Below are positions 10,926-24,278 of a stretch of 64,000 bases of DNA, in pieces (positions within the stretch are counted from its first letter, which is position 1; every line of letters starts with the position of its first letter). The position numbers and the translations under genes were made by a program. The DNA comes from Eleginops maclovinus (lineage: Eukaryota > Chordata > Actinopteri > Perciformes > Eleginopidae), in NCBI RefSeq assembly GCF_036324505.1, contig NC_086352.1, positions 33,226,358 through 33,290,357 on the forward strand. The letters are read 5' to 3'. Below the pieces are notes generated by a model. The model searched no databases. It saw nothing but the letters and a program-made list of their open reading frames with translations, and was not told where the DNA came from.

Positions 10926-11044
10926 AGGCTCAGCCAAAACGGCAAAGCCTACCAAAAATAGGGTGAACTCGCATGTGTTCCTCTCCACGGAAGTCTTTAG
11001 TAAAAGGCGAAAGACTTATACGCTTTGAAGAGAAACCAGAGTAA
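10926..11044 (-). ncRNA. U5 snRNA, array unit 5 (reference copy)
   Basis: About 119 nt: ACTCTGGTTTCTC start, invariant loop CGCCTTTTACTAAAG, an Sm-like site CTATTTTTGG and a terminal hairpin AGGCTTTGCC / GGCTGAGCCT. This is complete for a vertebrate U5 and shows what unit 1 has lost. Confidence 0.93.
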
Positions 11045-12247
11045 TGGAGAGTTCTTCCCGTGGAACAGACAACACCCCAGTTGTCCCAGTCAATGCCCTC
11101 GCGGTGAGCCTCACCCACAGGATAAGAATAGGTAGGGTAGTATGTAAATAAGGATAAATGCAAAATACAACTGGAAAGTACAATTTAATCAGAAAGGTAG
11201 GTTTAGGTAGGGGGCCAAAATAACATTATCTTACAACAAGGGAGGGTCATTTGAAGGGGGAGGAGAAGGTTAGGTTTAGGGTAGGAAAATGCTGGGTAGG
11301 GTAGTATATAAATAAGGATAAACTGGAATGAAATGTCATCCAAAAGGGTTAGGTATGAGGGTTATAACCAGGAAAAAAACGGTACGATCTTCATTTAAAC
11401 ATGCAAGGGAGAGTGCTAGAATGCTGAAACTTGGTCTGTCAAAAGTGCAATGTTTGAGCGCTTTGCCATTGTCATTGATTGAAGTTGTCCTTCAATGATT
11501 TGAAGCAGGCACTGAGTAGCTTTTTCATGAGCGTCACCATGATGACTTTTTGCAAAACGACATTTATGAAATCATCCGTATCATCTGACCATTGGGAACA
11601 GTGTACACCGTTCCCAAGTTCGGTTGCCGTGGCTTTTGGAAGTGCTTATCCGAACGTGTTTCCAACGGCCTCCTAGTTCATGAGTGGATTGCTTTCTGCC
11701 TCTTTTGGTAAACAAAGGCCAGCTGCTGTTGAAAATACTCCCTTGCCTCTGCGTGACAAGCAGAGATACTGTCCACTATACTAACGAGGATCGCTTTGGG
11801 CAGCAACTCTGGCACGCCAAAAGCGGGTGGCGCTCTTCGAGAGGCGTTTGGAGGCTGCTTCCTTCTGTCATTGCTTTGTGTTGAATTGTGTCAAATGTTG
11901 CTATTTTCTGTGAGGATGGCAAGATCTGAGAGGTAATGTCAGAGCCAGCCACACGGGGGCCCCGATGAGCGCTCAATGCAACTCTGATAAATAATTGTAA
12001 TACATGTATATGATTACTTGTATCCATTGTTGTGTACTGCATTTTTTGACTGTTAAAATAAATAAATAAAATGATAACATACACAGTGAGGGCCCCTTTG
12101 GTATGACAGGAGTATTTATGTCAAGCCTCATCTGTCTGTTAGGCTTTCAAGTGGTTGCTGGGCTGCATTGACCTGCTCAGACGCAGGAACCGCCACGCAG
12201 TGTCCTTTGTCGTAGCAAGAGTCCACTGGCTCTGACACATCCAACTC

Positions 12248-12408
12248 ATACTTACCTGGCAGGGGAGATACCATGATCACAAGGTGGTTCACCCAGGGCG
12301 AGGCTCGGCCATTGCACGCCGGCTGTGCTGACCCCTGCGAATTCCCAAATGTGGGATTCTCGACTGCATAATTTGTGGTAGTGGGGGACTGCGTTCGCGC
12401 TCTCCCTG
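12248..12408 (+). ncRNA. U1 snRNA, array unit 5
   Basis: Intact ATACTTACCTG, U1A loop, Sm site and 3' hairpin, about 161 nt. Loop I reads GATCACAAGG, one base shorter than usual. One C is missing in the third stem and one in the final CCCCTG. Confidence 0.92.
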
Positions 12409-12721
12409 ATTTTGTGTTGAAGAAAATTGTATAAAAACCACCTTGTGATAGCTTATGTTTAGGTGGCTACTTTGATCTGGAAAAAGCTTCTGGTGCCAAC
12501 GTCATCCAGAGAGTGTCCTGTCTTTGGCCTCTAAATATCTCTGTCCCTTGCGGTGAGCCTCACTCTGCGTGCCAAGCTCCAAAGCCAAGCAACAGCGTTA
12601 GCGCAGTTCAATCCGTCACCATTGAGTCCAAAAACACCCGCTGCTGATGTGCTGCAGTCTGTGCCCTCAATCGAAAGCTAATATAGTTCAGAGACTGTTT
12701 GTTTTCAACATGGCAGGAGAA

Positions 12722-12912
12722 GGGTGCACCGTCCCCGGAGGCACTGCAATACGGGTCGATGACATGGAGTGACGGGGCAAGCCCCTGTTTTAGCTCCCAG
12801 TGCTAAAAATCCATTTAATATATTGCCCCCCCATATAGGGGACATATCAGATATTAAACTGATAAGAAAGATACTACACTTGATCTTACCCAAAAAGGCC
12901 GAAAAGGGCGAT
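12722..12912 (-). ncRNA. U2 snRNA, array unit 6
   Basis: It carries the branch-site element GTAGTA and good 3' stems. The first hairpin is altered (ATCGCCCTTTTCGGCC), there are extra bases in the C run of stem II, and GTAAG replaces CTAAG. Confidence 0.85.
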
Positions 12913-13080
12913 GACCCCTGCGTTTGGGGCGGGAATGCACCCCCGCTGCGCAGTTTACAACCGGTCGTGGAGCGGCACCTTTGCCCTTTGATAAGAAAAG
13001 GCTCCTTTGGCCCAAGGGCTGCGTGACTGGTAGGCCCAGGCACGACTGCTGCTCTCTTCCTTGTGTTTCACAAACTCAGA

Positions 13081-13198
13081 AGGCTCAGCCAAACGGCAAA
13101 GCCTACCAAAAATAGGGTGAACTCGTATGTGTTCCTCTCCACGGAAGTCTTTAGTAAAAGGCGAAAGACTTATACGCTTTGAAGAGAAAACCAAGTAA
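13081..13198 (-). ncRNA. U5 snRNA, array unit 6
   Basis: About 118 nt with intact invariant loop, CTATTTTTGG Sm-like site and 3' hairpin. The first stem has one base missing and one extra (ACTTGGTTTTCTC). The U1 of this unit is lost in the following gap. Confidence 0.9.
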
Positions 13199-14261
13199 TG
13201 GGAAGAGTTCTTCCCGTGGAACAGACAACACCCAGTTGTCCCAGTCAATGCCCTCGCGGTGAGCCTCACCCAAAGGATAAGAATAGTAGGGTAGTATGTA
13301 AATAAGGATAATGCAAAATACAATTGGAAGAGTACTATTTAATACAGAAAGGTAGTTTAGGTAGGGGGCCAAACTAACATTATCTTACAACAAGGGAGGG
13401 TCATTTAAGGGGGAGGAGAAGTTAGGTTTAGGGTAGCGGAGAAAATGCTGGGTATGGCAGTATATAAACTAAGGATAAACACTGGAATGGAATGTCATCC
13501 AAAGGGTTAGGACTGATGGGTTATAACCAGGAAAAAAACGGTACGATCTTCATATTAACCATGCAAGGGAGAGGGCTAGCATGCTGAAGACTTGGGTCTG
13601 TCAAAAGTGGCAATGTTGTGAGCGCTTTGGCATTGGGCCTTGGGGGGGATTGAAAGTGTGTCCTTCAATGATTTGAAGCAGGCACTGAGTAGCTTTTTCA
13701 TGAGCGCAACATGATGACTTTTTGCAAAACGACATTTATGAAATCATCCGTATCATCTGACCATTGGGAACAGTGTACACCGTTCCCAATTTCGGTTGCC
13801 GTGGCTTTTGGAAGTGCTTATCCGAACGTGTTTCCAACGGCCTCCTAGTTCATGAGTGGATTGCTTTCTGCCTCTTTTGGTAAACAAAGGCCAGCTGCTG
13901 TTGAAAATACTCCCTTGCCTCTGCGTGACAAGCAGAGATACTGTCCACTATACTAACGAGGATCGCTTTGGCAGCAACTCTGGCACGCCAAAAGCGGGTG
14001 GCGCTCTTCGAGAGGCGTTTGGAGGCTGCTTCCTTCTGTCATTGCTTTGTGTTGAATTGTGTCAAATGTTGCTATTTTCTGTGAGGATGGCAAGATCTGA
14101 GAGGTAATGTCAGAGCCAGCCACACGGGGGCCCCGATGAGCGCTCAATGCAACTCTGATAAATAATTGTAATACATGTATATGATTACTTGTATCCATTG
14201 TTGTGTACTGCATTTTTTGACTGTTAAAATAAATAAATAAAATGATAACATACACAGTAGG

Positions 14262-14761
14262 NNNNNNNNNNNNNNNNNNNNNNNNNNNNNNNNNNNNNNN
14301 NNNNNNNNNNNNNNNNNNNNNNNNNNNNNNNNNNNNNNNNNNNNNNNNNNNNNNNNNNNNNNNNNNNNNNNNNNNNNNNNNNNNNNNNNNNNNNNNNNNN
14401 NNNNNNNNNNNNNNNNNNNNNNNNNNNNNNNNNNNNNNNNNNNNNNNNNNNNNNNNNNNNNNNNNNNNNNNNNNNNNNNNNNNNNNNNNNNNNNNNNNNN
14501 NNNNNNNNNNNNNNNNNNNNNNNNNNNNNNNNNNNNNNNNNNNNNNNNNNNNNNNNNNNNNNNNNNNNNNNNNNNNNNNNNNNNNNNNNNNNNNNNNNNN
14601 NNNNNNNNNNNNNNNNNNNNNNNNNNNNNNNNNNNNNNNNNNNNNNNNNNNNNNNNNNNNNNNNNNNNNNNNNNNNNNNNNNNNNNNNNNNNNNNNNNNN
14701 NNNNNNNNNNNNNNNNNNNNNNNNNNNNNNNNNNNNNNNNNNNNNNNNNNNNNNNNNNNNN
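14262..14761. other. Assembly gap of exactly 500 N
   Basis: The gap interrupts array unit 6 between U5 and the expected U1. A round 500 suggests a placeholder of unknown true length, so the array may be much longer than six units. No snRNA sequence appears on the right side. Confidence 0.99.
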
Positions 14762-15289
14762 TGTAATCTCCCTTAAGGAGGAGCAACTTGGGTGCATTGT
14801 TGATGCAAGTCTTTGACTGAGCACAAGCTACCATGAGATAGTTATTGTTCAGGGACGGCTAGAAGACCTTCTTACCGTGAACGTGGTTACCGGCCGCACA
14901 TTCTTTTCTATGAACGAAAGCTCTAGTTAGATTCAGGGTTTATATTTGTCTGATTTTGCTGATGAGGAATGTTGATTAAACAAAATGGAGATTAACCAAT
15001 CATTTAATGAAAAACTACTTCAAAAATTTCCTTTAGCACAACATGTAAAGTCTCCTGAGAGACTAACAAAAATTGCCAGGGCTGACTATATTTCAAATCA
15101 TCCCGGCGGGGTATTGGGTTAAGTTTTCAACCAGCAACAATCACGTCTCAGTAAAACTTCATGGACTATGATATTGCTTCTGCACAAGAATACTGAGGAA
15201 ACTACCAGACTGTAAGCAACCTTTTACAGCAATGACAACACACATGGTGCATTTATAACACCTTTAGATTCACGATGAGGTCGCACACT
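14762..15289. other. No recognised feature
   Basis: Sequence right of the gap. I see no snRNA-array spacer, no coding frame of note and no terminal repeat. The array therefore ends inside the gap. Confidence 0.5.
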
Positions 15290-15960
15290 ATCAAGCCTTT
15301 GACCAAAAAACCAAAACCCTTCCATCCACAATCACCAGCTGCAATGAGACGTCCTCTTCTTCCTGAAGTCAATGACCATCCCTCTGGCCTTGGCCACATT
15401 CAGAAGCAGAGGATTTCTTCCAGTCCACTCCACAAAATCCACCACAAGCGCTCCGTACACCTCCTCGCATCCACCCCTGCAGTCATGCTGCAGGTGGCAT
15501 GACTCTGCAGTCTGCATGAATTGTATTTAAAGTCAGTGGTGTATAGAGGTGAACAGGAAAGGAGACAGCACAGTTCCCTGTGGGGCTCCTGTACTACCAA
15601 CCACCACATCAGACGGATCACTGCCCAGCCGGACATACTGTGGCCTGTCTGTGAGGTAGCTGCATGCAGAAGATGGTGAACTTGTTTGCCCTCATATCCT
15701 GAATCTACTCTCATAGCTTGCAGCTTGTCACTCAGTAGCCGTGGCTGGATCGTGTTGAATGCACTGGAGAAATCAAAGAAGTGCATCCCGATCCATCCAG
15801 GTACGAGTGAGCACACTGCAGCAGGTAGATAATAGCATCGTCCATCGCCAGGTGAGGCTGGTAGGCAAATTGCAGAGGGAGCCACTCCAGGCAGGCTCAG
15901 GTTAAACAGATGTTGTAGGACAGGAGACAGCTGGCTGGCACAGGTCCTCTGTTAGTGTGT
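15290..15960 (-). mobile_element. Truncated non-LTR retrotransposon, reverse-transcriptase piece
   Basis: Minus-strand frames encode reverse-transcriptase blocks: DFSSAFNTIQPRLLSDKL near 15750, then (in another frame) GSTGAPQGTVLSPFLFT near 15580, then LNVAKARGMVIDFRKK near 15370. The order is that of the fingers/palm/thumb of L2/Rex-type LINEs. The catalytic YADD stretch lies in the decayed stretch between them. It is frameshifted, 5'-truncated and inactive. Confidence 0.8.
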
Positions 15961-17149
<1,189 letters not shown>

Positions 17150-17507
17150 TCAATTTGGCCTCTGCATAGAAAAAAAAATGGCCACCAACACATGTGTGGT
17201 GTGGCTGTAAGTAATGCAATCATTTCGGTGCAAGGCTCTGGAAAATCTTCTCAAGCCGTCGCATCTGTAACGGATCCTTTGCTCTTTGAAGGGTTAAATA
17301 TTCCTGCAGGGATAAAAGCTGTCCACTGGGTGGGAGTGTTTCCTCAGAGTCACTGTGTGCACCCACAGGATCCATGTAGTTGGCTTGAGTTAAAAATGGA
17401 AAAAAATACATATTCCATTCACGTTTTCCTGCTGAAAATCCATCATAGCTGTTCAGAGTCAACACATCGTAGGTGCTTTTCTTCTCCATCAGCCAGAAGT
17501 TAAACAT

Positions 17508-20500
17508 TTATTTAGGATTTGCTGTCGCCTGGTCAGTTTCAGTGATGGGGGCGCTGCTCTGCACAGCATCGCTGTGGGGATGGAGTTTAAATCCTGGTTT
17601 GATCTTCAGCACTGCAGCACCCAGTGTGACCAGCTCTTCAGTTTTCTCACTGCTCTGTGGGGGGGTCAGGACACCTGAAGGTACAGGACAGTTGCCGTGG
17701 CGCTGCAACTCCACTTCCTGGTAGGAGTAGGCCTTGTCCTGTAGACAGCAGAAATACAAGGATTACATTTACTGTGACTAGAGGACACTTCTTCAGGTGG
17801 AAATGTACAGGTGCATCTCAATAAATTATATTGTGGAAAAGTTCATTTATTTCATTAAAAAGTGCCATAGAAAGCATCTATCTAGTATTTTGAATTGTTT
17901 TCTGATGTCTACAAAGAAGGTATATAATTTTGGTTGATCCAAAAAATGTCCAGATGCGGTTTTAAACGCCCATTTACACCCTATGATTTGGCCCTAGAAT
18001 TAAATCAATCTGAATTTGAAGAACAGCCAGTTGGTCGGAGATTGGAGAGCAACGTTACCGAGAGGTAAGTGTTAGCTTTAGTGTTTCCAGTAGCTGGTGT
18101 ATGCAAATGTTGGGGCTGGACTACTGTGTGTGATGTAACACACAGGGGTTGTTGTAATTTGCCCGTTTTACCGCTGTGATATGCATATTCATGATTTGCA
18201 CGTGAAGGAGGAACCAATGGTGTTTGAGGTTCACGGTATGTCAGTTCAATGTACCGAACTCTCCTTATTCAACGATGCCAAGGTAAATACAGTTTTCCAT
18301 TCTATGGCACCTTTAAGTCAATTAAAACAAATACAGAGATACATTTTTTAATTGACTTAATGAAATAAATGAACTTTTCCATGATATTCTAATTTATTGA
18401 GATGCACCTCTAAAATCCAGCTCTATCAAAATCAGTCATTCTGAGGTAAATGTGGATTTGTCAAAAACTTTTCATCTACATTTTCTTTTTGTAAAGCAAG
18501 TAAAACCCCAAAGACTTTGCTTTCAGAATGTGAAACATTTATTGCCATGTTCAGACAATAAATACATTCTGTGCTTGTACAGGCAGCAATAAACATTATG
18601 AGCATGCTTATAAGCTTGGTTAAAGAGACAAATCATAGCTAATTCAACAGTGGCCTAAATGTTGGGGGCATGGGGTACAGTGCCCTTATATTATTAACCC
18701 TGGATCCTTTTGAAATAACATTGGCTTCTATGTTTAAACAATTGAAGACACATTTTAAATTGTGGCTCGGTTAAAGTAATCATGTTATTTAACACATGTT
18801 GCCGATAATGTGGAATACATAAACAATGAACACATCATTGGAACGTTAGATTCTCCTCTTTCAAAGTGTGACTGATTTTGATAAGAGTGGGCACACCAAT
18901 ATGACAAACAGCATAGGCTAGGCGAAAGCTTGCATGCATTGTGGGCTCACTTTCAAAAAAGCAGAAAAAAGATTTGCGAGACTTCGCAAATGATTATTGT
19001 CATAGTTTTCTCCCTGCTTGCGAAGCGTTCAAACTAGGGCTGCACTTAATTACTCGACTAAACGTTATTTGGCGCAAAAAGTCCAAGTCAGATGATTTTT
19101 ATCAGTCTATTAGTCGAATGAAAATAAAAGCTCCATCTGTGCGCTGCGTGTGTTTTGACACGTCAGCCTGAAACCCCTCAGACTTCACTTAGAGAGGAGT
19201 CTGGTTAAGGTAATGTTGTCGGGCAGGATATACAAAGTGTGGATCTTTCTGAGCGAGTAAAGGACGAGCCCCACAAGCTGACATGCAAACTCCACAGGCA
19301 AAAAGTCGCCTCCATATCCACGCCAACGGAGCGCAGTTTCCCAAAACGCAGCTTTATTATCCCTGACAACGTGTGTTCCTCCCTCAGACTCGAAGGAAAC
19401 CGCAGCAGTGAGTCAGGCAGCAGCCTAGCATCAACATATATAGACCTATAATTTATAATCATTCTAACCTCAGAAAAACCATAAATCCAAGCTTTCATTT
19501 CAAGATGAGGGCGTAATGTGCCGAGGTGTTTTTGATGCGCATACTTGTCCGGGTTTCTGTTTCCGGTGTAGTATTTATTGGGTTGTTGTATTCGATATGA
19601 ATTATGAAACTTTACCATTATGATCATTACTGGAGCTTCTGATGTTTATACTGCTGACGGGCGGACTGATGCGTCCGTGCGGGGCGATGTAACCCTCATG
19701 CGCTTTCTACGTTTCATTGTCATTCATATTTCAAAGGTTCATTATTACAGTTTTATTTTATGTGAAGCAAAACATACCGTGCTGTCATAAGAACTCGGCC
19801 CTTGAAACAGAAACCATTTTGTGAGAAGAAAATGGATCATACTGCTTCATAAACGTGCAGCGATTGGTCGACTAATCACCAATATTGACAACTAGCAAAA
19901 TCTTTAGTGGCCTTAGTTCAAACATCAAAAAATGTCCTTACCAGCCATGTGATGTAAGAGGCGTGTGTCTGGATGTTGTGCATGTCGTCCACAGAGATTC
20001 CTGTGAATGATCTCATGGAGGATCCATCGACCTCCTGCAGCGCCATGGCGAACGGTACCATCCACCTCACACACTCCTCCACCTCCACCCTCTTCAGAGC
20101 TGCGAGCACAGAAGGATGACCAGAGTGAGGAAATGATCATGGTATGCTTTAGGATAACTTTGCTCAAGAAGAGTAAAGCAAAAGGAATTCAGGAGGAGAT
20201 TGCCGTGTTTATTTTTTTTTACCTGAGACATTTTCCACCAGCTCCAGAGAGGAGAAATGAAACAGGGCTGAAGCAGCGAGGATGCCGTTGGAAAACTCGA
20301 GGCAATGCACATCGAGCATACACAGGTCCAATAACTAGGGGGGGAATAGAAACGATAACATCAGAGCCTGCCTCAAAAGGAGAACTGAACTAGCATATTT
20401 GTTAATAAAAATGATTTGCTCTTTAAAAAGCTTGTGACTGAGGGGTAGCAACACGTAGGGGGACCATATCTTATTAGATTAGAGTATTTGAGGGTCAACT

Positions 20501-23500
20501 GATGTGATTTAGTAAGAGATCAACTGTAGGGTGATCCAAAGAACACAGTTTTATTTTTACAACGCTTATTTTAAGTCTCTTTGGATAAAAGCAACAGCTG
20601 AATGAAAAGTAATGCAAGAAACACAGACTAAGCACTCCTGAGCACTACCAGAATGAAATGTTTGACAAACTAAGAGGAGGCTTTGAGTGAGTCTGCCAAA
20701 CTGCTATAATAAAAACACACCCAGCATACCTGTGCGATTTGTGTGAAGGTGTTCTGGGGGTATTTGGGGATGAGCAGCTCGTCGGTGTCCTTCAGGTACG
20801 CCACCTGCATGTACACATTGAGCCAGGCGATGGGAGTCTGCGGGCTGAGGCTCCAGTTCAGCTCCTGGGGGAGAGCAGAGAAAGAGAGAGCAACCTGCCG
20901 TGTTAAGATACAACTGGATTGACCTAGGTTAAAATACTTTTGATTATTGATTTATTTTTAGTTAACAATATTTTGCTTGCCCAGTTTCAGTTTGAAAAAG
21001 GTTTTTATACATTTAGGCTGTTTTTTTGTAGGGGCCAGGTTATCCGTCTCAAAAGTATTTAGCTCCAAAAATATACAAAAAAAGTTGGATGTGTGGCACT
21101 AACCATAACGTTAAAATCTTTTACATTTGGGAATTCACCTGAATCCTTTCCCTCTACTGTTACAAAATGACCCCAGCTTGGTTAAATGGCATTTGTTTTC
21201 TACAATATTAAGTTCAACATCTCCTTTTTAGGGTAGGATTTATTACATCCAACAAAAAAATAAAACCACTACTTAATAATATTGTTTCAGTTTTCATAAA
21301 GGATATGTGTGTATTGTTCAATGCTTATCTTAGTTTTAGTTAATAAAAACAACCCTGGCATTGATGTATTTGTAAAATAATACAAGAACAGGGAAAAGAA
21401 CACTCTGAAAGTGACTTAATATTTTCGTAAGATATACCAACATATCATCAGAGGGTGAATTTGGATATGACATTTGGAGCAATACAGAGCAGTTCGTACT
21501 GGTGTGACATGGCATCAGTACGGACCTGTGAGCCTGTTTGTGTTTTTACCTTCATAATAATGATTTCCATACTGAGGATCTCGTCTTCAGTGCAGGCTTC
21601 GTCTGTAACATAGGCAAACTGGTGGACCTTGGGAGGATACATCTCCTGAGGGACGAAAAACACAAGATACAACCTTTATTACAACCACTCATACCAAACC
21701 AATAGTATGAGATGTTGCAGGAGAAAGGGGCAATGACAGTAGCACCTAAAAAATGCCAACAACAACAACACACTAAATATGACCACAGGCTAATCATAAA
21801 AGCAGAGGGTTTGATTATCTCCTGTATTCTCCAACCCTTCTCACCTCTACTTTAGCAGCTATGAAGAGACAGGTGATGCCTATGAGCTGCAGCGTTGTTT
21901 TGAAGACGTTTCTCTGGGTGGCCATGAAGCGATCAAAGTAGTCCTGAGCGAGGTGGTACGACTCCCTGTGCAGTTTGTACACCTCACTCACCTAAAACAC
22001 AAACAGAACGTGAATGCAGGAATATGGCCGCTCATGAATTTTAACCACTACAGGTTTATGTGATGGCACTATGGACATGAACATGAAATAGTACCCATCA
22101 GCAGAAGCTCATCTCATGACAGAGCTTTGTTACAATTTATTTTACTTTATTTAAAAAATAAAAAAAACGAACATGCAAACTAAAGCAAAGATTTAGAAGT
22201 GATTAAAAGGCATATAGGTCTTGGAAGAAATTCACCATAAATGACAGCATATACTTTGATATGAGGAGGAATTTAAAATCAAAAGGCTCAAGCAGAAAGG
22301 ATCTTTATTGAGTGTGATTAGGCCTATCAGATTGGTTAGAGAGACTGGAGACATCACCAGTCATTGCATGTCTTTATTTACCTCCATTACAATGATGTTC
22401 ATAAGCCAAAGTGGGTTTTATTTTCTTGCCTGACAATCTACTGTTGAGTCGTACTTGATGGTTGTGCCACAGGGTGTTTACATATAATAACCCGAAAAAC
22501 ACATTTGTATTTTCTCAACAAACACATTTATGGGTCCAGCTCAGAACCAGTAAGAGGTCTTAGTGTTGTGGGGCATCATTTGTTAACACACAAGTTAGTT
22601 CTACAACCGTGAAAACTTATTGTATGATGTTCTAGCTTTTTAATTCTCATGACGTCTAGCTGATTCAATCACAAAAAGCAAGTCAGTAGTTGGTTATACA
22701 GACACCCTTTCTTTTACCACCTATGATGCCTAAATGATTAAAATGGAAGTCTGATACATTTCAGAGTAGTTACAAAGACATGCTACACACCTCCATGAGC
22801 CAGTCCAGAAGAACTGCTCTCATCTTGGGCTGCAGGTGAGGATGTTTGTCCATCACGTGGACGTCCTTAATGTACGTCTTGTCCTTCTCCAACATGTTGT
22901 TCCACACCACATCCTTACTTGCCCAGCTGATAACAAAACAGAGATGGACAAAAGAAAAAGTAAAACATCAAAGATTGAACTAATGACTGTCCCCTTCATT
23001 GTGCAACATGTGCTAAGCAGCAGTATGATGTTCCACAGGCAGACACATCAACAACTGTTAGCCACAACCTCAGAAAATGGACCCCAGAGAAAGACATGTC
23101 CTATGCTATATGTGCTTAAATCAAACAGGTTGCTGTATGATAATTATCCTAACAACAGCACTCACCACAGGGCAGGAAGGGGGGCGCACCGCACAGGCGT
23201 TACATAGACGTTGTGGAAGTTGTAGTGGGGGAAACCTGCGTTTATCAGGGCAACGGTTGGGTCCTCTTCCTGATCAGGTGTGGGGATGCACCTCTGTGGA
23301 CTTGTGTAACCAGCATCAGGTTTCCAGCCCGGCTTTACAGGAAAGAGGGAGAGCAGAGAGATGAGAAATGGAAAATGACAGGGCGAGGACATAGTATTGG
23401 CCCCGACCAATTCTCAATAAGCCGGTAGTTTACATTGAAGACTAAAAATTAACTATAGGCATCTTTAATATTAGGTAAAATTGATAAAGTGTGATCATAA

Positions 23501-24278
23501 GGCAGAATAACCCAAAAAATTACTTCAGGAATGAGGAACCTACTTTGCAAGATTTAGAAACCACAGATATATCCAACTGAACTCAAGCGCTGGTTTTGCC
23601 TACCTCAAATTCACGCTGCTTCTTCTTCGTCATATCTGCTACCTCCTCATCCGGATCTTGTAAATACTGAGGATCAAAGAAGGACATATTTTATTTTCAA
23701 TTTGTCTTTGATTCAAATCACAGATAAATTAGCTCAATATCAGGCTTGGGAAGGTAGAAAGTGCTCATTTCCCATGGATGTTTTGTTTTGTAAGCACTAA
23801 TGAAAATTATTATTTAATCCAGCAATATATAATGAATACTTCACTGAAGTGCAAGACGCTACTTTCTAGCAACGATGAACTTGTGTGACAACCTAGACAC
23901 ACCTGAAACATGGGGATAAGGCCTATTATAGGCTGCTCTCTGAGCCTTTCATAGTACTTACAATGGCAACATCTGCCTTCCTCTTTCTCGGTCGTACTGT
24001 ATTTTCTTTGAACGCCCCGGGAGCTACAGACTTCAGTTCTGTGTCTTCCCTATAATAATAAAAGACACAAACATACTTGCAGTTAGTCTCCAGAGCCAAC
24101 CTAAACAGTTTAAAAAGCTTGGCCTTATATGTTAATGCGGGCTAAAACAAATAGCAACAAGCTAACTAGCCGGATGGCTAAAGCTCCATCAACTTTTCTC
24201 TGTCGTCACACACTTTGATTGACGCGCTTAAAATAGACACTAATGAAATGCGTATGAAACTCACCGTTTTCCTCGCAT
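17508..24278 (-). CDS. ccne1: G1/S-specific cyclin E1
   Basis: Regulatory subunit of CDK2 at the G1/S transition, nuclear. Eleven coding exons (minus): 24265-24278, 23962-24049, 23604-23666, 23166-23332, 22791-22926, 21845-21991, 21550-21645, 20730-20864, 20223-20334, 19942-20099, 17508-17738; all GT-AG and phase-consistent; 448 residues against about 410 in human. Visible: basic RKRK (26-29), N-terminal degron IPTPDQ (Thr73), centrosome-type CWASKDVVW (111-119), hydrophobic patch MRAVL (146-150) opening the cyclin box, [15 protein letters not shown], and C-terminal degron [11 protein letters not shown] (Thr397). The LTPPQS context and the nearby C19orf12 favour E1 over E2. A noncoding 5' exon probably starts upstream of 24844, with a UTR segment 24279-24315 before the ATG. 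The C-tail beyond the degron (about 45 residues) is longer than in human. Confidence 0.95.
17807..18412. mobile_element. Tc1/mariner-type miniature element interrupted by a second element
   Basis: Inverted ends of about 45 bp: AGGTGCATCTCAATAAATTA at the left and its complement at 18391-18410, both continuing with AAAAGTTCATTTATTTCA. The ends are bounded by TA. It lies in the last intron of cyclin E. No transposase is present. The interior is mostly a second, TTAA-flanked insertion. Confidence 0.75.
17855..18316. mobile_element. Nested TTAA-flanked (piggyBac-like) miniature element
   Basis: Bounded by TTAA at 17855-17858 and 18313-18316, with short inverted ends (AAAGTGCCATAGAA / TTCTATGGCACCTTT). 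Removing it rejoins the two halves of the surrounding TA-flanked element, giving the order of insertion. No coding capacity. Confidence 0.6.
19036..19910. other. Probable hAT-like miniature repeat in a cyclin E intron
   Basis: It begins TAGGGCTGCACTTAATTACT and contains several TCGACTAAT / ATTAGTCGA motifs at both ends, the style of degenerate teleost hAT-like miniature elements. No clean terminal repeat or target duplication was found, so the limits are uncertain. A 140-codon minus-strand frame (19205-19627) has no recognised product. Confidence 0.3.

Larger units (their letters stand above)
2501..14261. repeat. Tandem U2-U5-U1 snRNA gene array, six units
   Basis: The motif gtggctactttgatctg recurs at about 2505, 4497, 6296, 8390, 10310 and 12463, giving periods of about 1992, 1799, 2094, 1920 and 2153 bp. 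Each unit holds U2 (minus), then U5 (minus), about 1 kb of AT-rich and GGTTAGG-like spacer, then U1 (plus); the sixth unit is cut by the gap before its U1. U2 and U5 are co-oriented and divergent from U1. I found no 5S rRNA, U4 or U6 in the spacer. Units 1, 5 and most of 3 and 6 read cleanly. Unit 2 (about 4680-6290) and unit 4 (about 8580-10110) are full of short indels and altered homopolymers. Linked U1, U2, U5 (and 5S) genes are known in some teleosts. Confidence 0.93.

Noticed and set aside
2500..13400. Many 60-120-codon frames inside the snRNA units
   Set aside because: They overlap U1, U2, U5 or spacer, change with every unit-specific indel, and contain no recognised domain.
2501..14261. 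5S rRNA, U4 or U6 genes in the array spacer
   Set aside because: Looked for the 5S internal control boxes and the U4 and U6 cores on both strands and found none.
13953..14834. Open frames across the gap
   Set aside because: They consist mostly of unknown residues translated from N.
19205..19627. 140-codon minus-strand frame in a cyclin E intron
   Set aside because: Lies in a likely degenerate hAT-like repeat and lacks a recognised domain.
17508..24278. Assignment of the cyclin as E2
   Set aside because: The [11 protein letters not shown] degron context and linkage to C19orf12 fit E1 better.
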